Assembly: GCA_902806575.1 (NCBI GenBank)
Contig: CADCXD010000002.1
Coordinates: forward strand, 2,170,001-2,234,000
Reading direction: 5' to 3'
Length of the DNA: 64,000 nt
Source of the DNA: Jackrogersella multiformis
Taxonomy: Eukaryota; Ascomycota; Sordariomycetes; Xylariales; Hypoxylaceae
In this document: piece by piece, positions 57,157 to 64,000 of the stretch
How positions within the stretch are numbered: position 1 is the stretch's first letter
Layout of the letters: the number at the start of each line of letters is the position of its first letter
The notes under the pieces: generated by a model
What the model was told of the DNA's origin: nothing
The model's input: only the letters and a program-made list of their open reading frames with translations
Databases searched by the model: none
Made by a program: the position numbers and the translations under genes

Positions 57157-58138
57157 ATGCATTTTAGACAAGCTTGTATGGCCTTGATGAGCCTGTCGTC
57201 GCTCGCTGCATCAGGTAAGACTCAATCATATGCCTCCTATTTGAAGATCATCACTAACCAACACTTGTTCAGCACCGACTGATGAAGCGCTCGCGATGGC
57301 GTCAAAGCGGGGGTTGAAGTGGAGATCAAAACGTGCTCCTCTTACTATCCAGCAGATAGTACAGGAGACGAACATCATCGTCGTCCAGGACAACCTGGCA
57401 GAGCTGGATGCTCTGCAGCGACTAGCCGAGCAGCAGTTCGCCCAGCTCCTGCAAGCAGAGGTTGCTCTGATCACCCAGCTCCAGGATGTCAAGAACAATA
57501 TCCGCGTCAACCATTTCAAGGCTCGCTTCTCTCAAGTAGTAAGTCAAGCACACAGTAACTAGTTCTACCTTTCCGTCGTGCTAATCGATGAATAGAATAC
57601 CGTCATCGTCACGGTGTCGACAGTAGTCGATGGTCGAGCAGACATGGGAAACCAGAATAGGTACATGGTGAACCAGCTGCTCGCCGACAACGGCAAGCCC
57701 GAAAGTCAGATCATGGTCATGGTCTCTGATGCACAAACCATGACCATCGGTGCCTCGCAAACGGTCGACCTCGCAGGTGTTGCAGCAGCCAGCGCCATCA
57801 GCCAGCCGACGGGAATACCATCCCTCGTGGCCTCGGACCCGAACGCACCATTCGGCAACTTGAACCAGAGCCTGATCCTGCCCATCGGCGCTCAGGCACC
57901 AAGCGTCGATCTGGTCTTCGTCGACCCGGCCGCCATCATCCTCCCGAACCAAAACAACCTGTTCATCGAGAGCACGGACACGTTCCTCCAGGACTGCGGG
58001 TTCTACCAATCCAACGGCAACGCCTTCGCCAACCTGGCCTCACAGTCGTTTACGTCGTTTGAGCAGATCACCATCGGAGCGAACGGGGATATTTCGATCG
58101 TGAAGCAGCAACAACAGCAAGTCAACGTGATCGTGTAG
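57157..58138 (+). CDS. Predicted secreted protein of unknown function
   Basis: Three exons (57157-57214, 57273-57538, 57596-58138) give 288 residues. MHFRQACMALMSLSSLAAS is a good signal peptide with cleavage near APTDEA. Then comes a basic patch (SKRGLKWRSKRAP), possibly a Kex2-type processing site (KR), followed by a helical, Gln-rich coiled-coil-like stretch (NLAELDALQRLAEQQFAQLL) and a beta-rich C-terminal half (SVDLVFVDPAAIILPNQNN). It ends in a Gln run (KQQQQQVNVIV). Only one cysteine remains in the mature chain, so it is not a typical small Cys-rich effector. Similar proteins occur in other Sordariomycetes to my knowledge without a known role. A cell-surface or matrix function is a guess. 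Confidence 0.8.
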
Positions 58139-59025
58139 GCCTCCGCCGATATGGATAATCAATCGCCGCATCATAATAAGCGAGCAAGTCTCGCGGGAAA
58201 CACTCACGTGTTCCTATTATTTAGATACCCCCAGCGGAAGTTCGTGTACATGTTTTTATATAGTTACCTGTTATTAGTTCGTTATTCAAGTTTGAAGGAT
58301 ATGTGAGCGTGGGCGTCTGGTTGGCCTAAGCTTTAAGGAGAAGGCAATTTTTTTTCGGCGCTGGGGGATCTCCTACAGGATAGGATTTGGGCACCGAAGA
58401 GGCTGAAGAGGCGTAGTGAGACCTCTCATGTTTCCAGCTGTTTCCCTAATATAGGGGAAATAGGAAAAATGTGGAAAAAGAAAAATAAGATGTAAAGAGT
58501 TAAGACCAGCTTTACTTTATCTTATCTGGGCTAGTACGATTTCCTGCCGTGTCACTGTAGTACAATATGATTTTTGTGACAGGTACCTAGGTACTAACCT
58601 GGTAAGGTCGGGGATGTAACCCTGTCTCTTTCAGCGTCTGATGTTTGAAACCCTTGGGTTTCCAAAGCTTGTCTTGAGGAAGGTCAACTTTACCATTCGA
58701 GGTATCCATCCTTACCAAAACGGCGGGCTAAGGTTTCCTGTGGACCTATGGGAAAATTCATTGGGTACCTAGGTACCGAGACTTTAACACCGGGCATGAA
58801 TCGTGATAAAGACGGAAGGCAGGAATCAGAAATAAGAAGGAAAATGCCTGGAGATGTTGGGCAACAAATTAGTGGGGTGAAGCTTTTTACCCCTTTCGGA
58901 CAACCTCGGTCAATCCTGGTATCTATGTGGAGACTCGTCTTTTGTTCACCGCGACAGCTACAGTAAACAGCTAAATAAATTATACGGAATACAGGCATAC
59001 ATAATAGAAAACCATCTAAGAAAAG
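58139..59025. other. Intergenic region
   Basis: No gene is called; frames at 58690-58998 on both strands are short and unrecognisable. Palindromic GGTACCTAGGTAC motifs lie at 58582-58595 and 58764-58778. Confidence 0.5.
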
Positions 59026-59820
59026 ATGGTTCTCTGCAATTTACACCTCATCGCCCTGAGGGACGGCGTCTCAGGAGCCTCCTTCCTAGGCAACCTCCGC
59101 TGGAACGGCGTCAAGCCTGTCGTTCAGGCACGGGTCGTCCGGTGGATGATTCACCCGACGCAAATATCAGTCGGCCACCTGATCGGCCGAAATGTCCGCT
59201 GGGACCTTCTTTTGATCTTAGGGGAGAACGATGTAATTCCGCACGAGGCGCAACTGGACATCGAAGCCGTCTGGAGTGCCTCCTGTGGAGCCTCGTCCAA
59301 GGCACTGTCGGGCTACGCGGCTGCCAACGCGAAGTTGCTATACCCACCAGTCGGCTCAGTCACACCGCCAGAGCCGCACTCGATCGAACCTTCAACCACG
59401 TCTCAGAACTTAGAGACGAGCCTCGAGCTGTGCGAGTGGATCGCGAACCTGCCGAACGAGCTTCGGGATCACCCAGTCTCAATGCTGAACCTGCTCGCAT
59501 TCAACCCCGGCACGAAGGAGCAATACAAACAGTACAGAGACGCGTTCACGGCCAAGGTCGGCGCCAGGCACGGCGGGAAGGTCAAGCTCGTTGGGAGGGT
59601 AGCGGGTGGCCAAGCAGAGGACGACGGGTGGGAGGAAATCGCCTTCGTCCATTACCCATCCGTCCAGCACTTCGCAGCCATGGCGGCGAGTGAGGATTAC
59701 CAAGAGATCAACCACCGGTTTCGGCTTGGCGCGCTGAAGGACACCTTCATCTTGTGCGTTATGGAGGTTGATGACAACGGGAATATCAACGATCTTCGTC
59801 ACACTAGGGAGAGGCTATGA
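59026..59820 (+). CDS. DUF1330-like / dimeric alpha-beta barrel protein
   Basis: Single-exon gene of 264 residues with an ATG start. The C-terminal 120 residues (PVSMLNLLAFNPGTKEQYK, YRDAFTAKVGARHGGKVKLV, WEEIAFVHYPSVQHFAAMA, YQEINHRFRLGALKDTFIL) follow the strand-helix-strand pattern of the DUF1330 ferredoxin-like fold, in which the SxxYQ segment closes the barrel. The N-terminal half (LILGENDVIPHEAQLDIEAV, SKALSGYAAANAKLLYPP) looks like a second, degenerate copy of the same fold, seen in fungal members. The biochemical function of the family is not known. No signal peptide or membrane segment is present. GC-rich codons and lack of introns are noted, but transfer is not argued. Confidence 0.78.
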   Translation: MVLCNLHLIALRDGVSGASFLGNLRWNGVKPVVQARVVRWMIHPTQISVGHLIGRNVRWDLLLILGENDVIPHEAQLDIEAVWSASCGASSKALSGYAAANAKLLYPPVGSVTPPEPHSIEPSTTSQNLETSLELCEWIANLPNELRDHPVSMLNLLAFNPGTKEQYKQYRDAFTAKVGARHGGKVKLVGRVAGGQAEDDGWEEIAFVHYPSVQHFAAMAASEDYQEINHRFRLGALKDTFILCVMEVDDNGNINDLRHTRERL

Positions 59821-60917
59821 GCTATGAGAGTCTATACATATGTAATGAGCCGATAATGAGATATTTAATACACTTGCGTCTATAATCACTACAATGTGAT
59901 AGTGTGCACCCCCGGCTTAAGTTTGTATGGGATGGTAAGGGGTCTAGACCTTCCGTCCTTCGGGCCCTACAAACTGATATATAATCTTAGAGTGAAGGTT
60001 TTTCATTGTCGACGTCTATTTAGTCTACGCTAAATACCTGACTAAGAGTGATGTTAAGCTCTCACTACATACCTAGGTAGGTAGGTACCTTAGGTAGATA
60101 ACAGGTGCCTGGGAAGCTAACCAAGGACGGTCTGGTTGGTCGCGTACAGCGTCGCCACCACCAACGAACTGAGTCTAATTTGGTACCTGGGATTACTAAC
60201 AGATACGGTTGTGGTTACACTTGCACAGTCGGTAGGAACAATGGAATAGGTACATAGGTACCCGCGAGCTCCGGGGTACTGTACCTTAGGTAGGTAGGTA
60301 GTTTGGGGTAGAACAAAGACGCATACGTAATAAGATCTTCGACGCTGGATATGGAAAGGATATGAAGGCATTAGGCTCACAAGACATTCCAGACCGGCTC
60401 GTGATACTGTATTGGCAGACACCAAGACGAGGTTATAGACCTATCAAAGCTCTTAAGCCCGAAAAAATTGTGTAATGGATTTGTTGGTGTGTGTAGTGGT
60501 CTCGGCTGTTTTCTTTATCGGTTGGTCGGTAGGATGACGTCGTCAAAGCATGGGGTTACGCAGAATTGGGATCCTAGACCCCGGCGACCCCGCGATATCG
60601 ATACTATAGACCCATTATAATGGCATTGACGATGGGTGCAACCATTGTTGCGCCACTCATAACAGATACATGAACTTAAACTTATAATAAGTAAAATAAG
60701 CGAGAAGAGTATTCAAACTTCTAAGTCTTGTTTCTCATTTGGGTTTTTCCTATTATCGATGACTTCAAAGTACGAAGACTATATTATTTGCCCTTTGAGG
60801 CTATAACCGTCTTCACACCGTTATTTCCCTTGGAAACGAGACAATAATAACACGGACAAGCCTCAAAATACTAGTTATTATTTACGAAGCTTTCAACAAA
60901 GCTGTCACTGCATCATA
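59821..60917. other. Intergenic region
   Basis: No gene is called. Palindrome clusters are at 60071-60092, 60249-60262 and 60288-60301. A minus-strand frame at 60117-60425 runs through these repeats and looks random. Confidence 0.5.
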
Positions 60918-61385
60918 ATGGCATTGGGTCGATGGACGTTTCCTACCAGCAGAAAACAGTCTTCGGCCAGTTCTAGTACTAATAGAACAAACGGCACCAC
61001 AACTCCAACCGACAACGAAGCCCGGGATTCGACTAGACCGCAATCCCGCTTGCTACGCACCTTGACTGGAGCTATCTTACCACATAAGTCGAAAAAGTCA
61101 TCTGGGCGTGACGAATTTGCCTATCTGAACAAGCCATTCAACCAGCAAAACCTAGAACACCAAAAAATACTGAACGGTTTCGAATGGAACTTTGGAAAAC
61201 GAAAGTTGAGCCATGGCAGTCGAAGCAGCATGAGTGGCATTAGTCCGAGTACCTCAAGGAATACCAGTGTCGGCCATGAAAACATGCCTCTACAGTCTAA
61301 CCCAACGGAGACGCATCCCCGGTTCGATAGCACCATAGTCCATGAACCACCTCGGGAAGATCCGCGAAAAGAATCCGAAAATTAG
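60918..61385 (+). CDS. Small Ser-rich hypothetical protein
   Basis: An ATG opens a 155-codon frame. The protein is disordered at both ends and rich in Ser, Thr and Asn. A more ordered core reads FAYLNKPFNQQNLEHQKILN then GFEWNFGKRKLS, followed by SSMSGISPSTSRNTS. The NQQNLEHQKIL...F.W.FG core followed by an S-G-I-S-P-x-x-S-R motif is something I associate with short conserved ascomycete proteins of unknown function. There is no signal peptide, membrane segment or known domain. Position between DUF1330 and uS13 says nothing about its role. Ser-Pro and basic residues suggest a regulated cytosolic or nuclear protein, but that is a guess. Confidence 0.65.
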   Translation: MALGRWTFPTSRKQSSASSSTNRTNGTTTPTDNEARDSTRPQSRLLRTLTGAILPHKSKKSSGRDEFAYLNKPFNQQNLEHQKILNGFEWNFGKRKLSHGSRSSMSGISPSTSRNTSVGHENMPLQSNPTETHPRFDSTIVHEPPREDPRKESEN

Positions 61386-62411
61386 TATGCTGATAAATTA
61401 TCAGAATTCTGCAATGATGAGCGTCATCAATCTAGCGGTATACGATGGAATGAATGTAATGATACTTCGAGAGCTATTTTCGTTGACTGGCGTTTGACGA
61501 TACACGAATCAAGGCGGCTGCGGTTTGAAGATAAAAACCATGTATTTAGCTGTACTCGATATGAAGCATATGTATGAGCATGTTATATTTGTTAGAATCT
61601 AATAATAATGATGGCCTCAGAATTTTCAGTGTTTTTGGTAACTCATTGGAGATATCCTCGTAGACTGTGTAAGATTGTTCATCACCGGCCATATATGTAG
61701 TATATAAATGTTAAACATCGGTCAAGAAAGTTTAGAATAATAGCAATTCCGAGTAGCCATTTCTAAGGATGCCGAAAATCAAAGCACTACTTAGTGCTCG
61801 TCATAATATAAGCCAATATGAAATGATATCTAAATCAGGTCAGTACCAAGAACCTTGGAGATCGAGTTATAGGTATAAAATAATAGATCAGTAGGATTGG
61901 TGGCGTCAGTTTCTAGCATCTTAGGAATACTTCTTGGTCTTGGAGCCACCAATCAATGAGCACTGCTGAGCTAATAGTGCGAGAAGCGATTAAGATAACT
62001 GGTATTCGAAGAATGCAAGCTTAGGGATCATTTCCATGCTGTTCCTATACGAAGGATGATCGAGTCATATTGTAGAGATTGGTAAAATTCGACGTCTGCA
62101 AAAGACTCTGGTGGTTCTTGAGAACTTCTAACTGAGAGGAAATTTTTTTATCTTTAATAGATTATAAAATGGGTGGTCCGTGCTAAACCACAACTTAATC
62201 CGATCCTCCGAAAACGCCGGAGTAATCAGTAATTCCGATCCGGCGACTAGATCATCGTTGAGTGGTCCGTGCAAAGATCCACAAATCGAGCCCTCCCGCA
62301 CCTTTTCGCTAAATTAAGCAAAAATTCAAACCACCAATTTCTTCCTTCTCGCAAACTCCACGAAAATCTTAAAGACATCAAGGCAACAACTCAACAACAC
62401 AGTTGCCCATC
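61386..62411. promoter_or_regulatory. Intergenic region with uS13 promoter
   Basis: No gene is seen. In the last 250 bases the decamer TGGTCCGTGC occurs twice in direct orientation (about 62174 and 62262), flanking a CTCCGAAAACGCCGGAG dyad (62206-62222). The pair sits 150-240 bases upstream of the uS13 ATG, a plausible position for activator sites. The leader (62280-62411) is A/C-rich. Confidence 0.4.
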
Positions 62412-63099
62412 ATGTCGCTCGTCTCAGGAGAGAAGACGAACTTCCAGTTCGTAAGTGAATCTAATTTATTATACGCGCTTCGCGTTGTTTAATCTCTACA
62501 TTCCATCTTTCACCTCGACCAGGAGCCGCCTGAATTCTTAGCTCTCCACCACCCTCGCGACTTCATTACTATGAATAGTTTTGGCTGACTCGAGTTCCAA
62601 TAGATCTTGCGTCTCCTCAACACGAACGTCGATGGAAAGGAGAAGGTTATGTACGCCATGACCCGAATCAAGGGTGTTGGTCGACGATACTCCAACTTGG
62701 TCTGCAAGAAGGCCGATGTCGACCTAAACAAACGGTATGGATTTTGCGCACAGTCCAAAGGGAGACGAGGATTTAAGGCTAACGAAACATCTATATAGCG
62801 CTGGTGAACTCACCTCCGAAGAACTTGAGCGAATCGTCACTATCCTCCAGAACCCTACCCAGTACAAGATCCCCGGCTGGTTCCTCAACCGACAGCGCGA
62901 TATCACCGATGGCAAGAGCTCCCAGGTATTGGCGAACGGTGTCGACTCCAAGCTACGTGAAGATCTCGAGCGCCTAAAGAAGATCCGCGCCCACCGTGGT
63001 CTCCGACATTACTGGGGTCTCCGTGTCCGTGGCCAGCACACCAAGACGACTGGTCGTCGCGGCCGGACTGTCGGTGTCTCCAAGAAGAAGGGTGGTTAA
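62412..63099 (+). CDS. RPS18: 40S ribosomal protein uS13 (S18)
   Basis: Three exons (62412-62450, 62604-62734, 62799-63099) give 156 residues, the usual length. uS13 sits in the head of the small subunit and contacts P-site tRNA. It starts MSLVSGEKTNFQF and continues ILRLLNTNVDGKEKVMYAMT, RIKGVGRRYSNLVCKKADVD, the helix-two-turn-helix region. The C-terminal basic tail (HYWGLRVRGQHTKTTGRRGR) ends VGVSKKKGG. Both introns keep phase, and the early first intron after thirteen codons is common in fungal ribosomal-protein genes. Certain. Confidence 0.97.
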
Positions 63100-63476
63100 A
63101 GCAAAAGCTTGGGTGGAAGCATGGTTTCATTGGTTCAGATCATTCATTGCGGATGGACAGGCGTGAAGGCTGGACTGAAATTACTGCATAAACGTTTCTA
63201 ATGAATTACTTTGCGGTTAGGGGACTTTGCTCATCGGTTTCAGCAAGTCATTGGCGTACTCTACAGAGTAAAAAGAGACATCGTGACCAACATTTACAAA
63301 TTGCTTCGAAGTGAGGATGTGCGTAAATCCGTGATTTTAAGTCGCAGCTATCTCAAATCCTGCTGCGTTTTCCGTTTTTTTATGTGACATTGCCGAAGCC
63401 ATACCAGTGTCATATTACCAGGTCATTTCGCATATCCACCAAGCTCGTGATTCATAAATGCTATAAACAGGGCTTT
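63100..63476. other. Convergent 3' spacer
   Basis: It lies between the 3' ends of uS13 and the Sdo1 gene and probably contains both 3' UTRs. No gene or repeat is seen. Confidence 0.55.
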
Positions 63477-64000
63477 CTAATCTTCATGGGTAACCGCCAT
63501 ATCAAGGACCTCAACTCGCCCTTGACCTTTGGTTTCGTTGCCTACGAAATCGGATAGGCCCTTAAACGCGCCTGGCTCGACAAACCCGACCACCTCCCAT
63601 TCAGAACCGACGACGTCTTGGGTTTCTACTTGTTCAACGTAACTTAAGATCTTGTCTTTAACGGTACCGGGTGCTTTCTGCTCTCCTTCTGCATCTCCGC
63701 CCTTCGCAGACGCCGATGCCTTGACTGCCTGCTTCAACACGTTCGTCGAGCATGAAATCCTGAGCCGCATCCGCGCTCTGGTAACCGGGATGGGCTGGTG
63801 CGCGATCAGAGCCTTCATAGCCTCGAGGGCTTGACTCTTTGCACTCTTCGTTGTGACCACACCGGTCCAGTTATGCTCCTTCGTTCTCGGCTTCGCTTCC
63901 GCATCGTCGTTGGTTGCTGGTGTTCCAACCCCACGGCCGGTATCTGTAGCCTTCTTGTCTCCTTGCTGATGCGCTTGGGAGCTTAACATATCTAGGGCCT
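63477..64000 (-). CDS. SDO1: Ribosome maturation protein Sdo1 (SBDS), C-terminal part, cut by the window edge
   Basis: The frame ends at a stop at 63477-63479 and is still open at the right edge, so the N-terminal SBDS domain lies outside. What is visible matches the second and third SBDS domains: TTKSAKSQALEAMKALIAHQ, then ARMRLRI, a family-typical EVVGFVEPGAFKGLSDFV and KGQGRVEVLDMAV, compared with human DPGCFREIDEL...KGKGSLEVLNL. SBDS/Sdo1 with the GTPase Efl1 removes eIF6 from 60S subunits in the cytoplasm. A 20-residue Ala/Gly/Glu-rich insertion (SAKGGDAEGEQKAPG) sits between the domains and is longer than in animals. An internal ATG at 63987-63989 is probably not the true start. Confidence 0.85.
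   Translation of the reverse strand, partial: ALDMLSSQAHQQGDKKATDTGRGVGTPATNDDAEAKPRTKEHNWTGVVTTKSAKSQALEAMKALIAHQPIPVTRARMRLRISCSTNVLKQAVKASASAKGGDAEGEQKAPGTVKDKILSYVEQVETQDVVGSEWEVVGFVEPGAFKGLSDFVGNETKGQGRVEVLDMAVTHED

Overview
The window is nuclear DNA from a filamentous ascomycete. Short spliceosomal introns (about 47-160 bases, GTRNGT donors, CTAAY branch sites) interrupt most genes, and the gene content is fungal: ATG1, a Sac7-type RhoGAP, Zn2Cys6 regulators, Dal5-type MFS transporters, eL41, uS13 and SBDS/Sdo1. A block of extreme C-to-T and G-to-A decay points to repeat-induced point mutation (RIP). Intergenic DNA is peppered with the palindrome TACCTAGGTA and its GGTA/TACC arms. I infer Sordariomycetes, possibly Xylariales, but no marker here proves the order.

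Layout. 1-6330: long leader region and ATG1 (autophagy kinase). 6331-11823: gene-poor, repeat-flecked spacer. 11824-14523: RhoGAP. 16764-18927 (minus): amino-acid permease with nine exons. 22141-24350: first Dal5-type MFS transporter. 24709-25728 (minus): intronless, GC-rich zeta-toxin-domain kinase. 26238-30308: small Cys-rich gene, Zn2Cys6 regulator and a small basic ORF. 31152-38603: a gene of unknown family split by a Ty3/gypsy LTR retrotransposon (31607-38063) with a matching 5-bp target duplication and heavy RIP decay. 38893-39063 and 43644-43839: two copies of another short LTR. 39869-41689: UDP-glycosyltransferase. 41944-43493 (minus): aldehyde dehydrogenase. 44263-45069 (minus): Cys-rich protein. 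45493-47545 (minus): FHA-domain kinase of the Chk2/Mek1 type. 48155-48371: small terminal-inverted-repeat element. 48868-49016: the 25-codon eL41 gene. 49850-50671: APH-fold kinase. 51415-52906: RNA polymerase I subunit RPA49. 54068-55853: second Dal5-type transporter. 57157-58138: secreted protein of unknown function. 59026-59820: DUF1330-like protein. 60918-61385: Ser-rich small protein. 62412-63099: ribosomal protein uS13. 63477 to the right edge (minus): C-terminal part of Sdo1.

How it fits together. This is not one pathway. Housekeeping genes (ATG1, RhoGAP, RPA49, eL41, uS13, SDO1; the last four all serve ribosome production) bracket an accessory stretch of about 24-50 kb. That stretch holds transporters, regulators, the zeta-domain gene, a glycosyltransferase, ALDH, Cys-rich orphans and all the mobile-element remains. 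No polyketide synthase, NRPS or terpene synthase is present, so I do not call a biosynthetic cluster. Splice models were built by hand from splice sites, reading frame and family conservation; each assembled to a whole number of codons ending in one stop.
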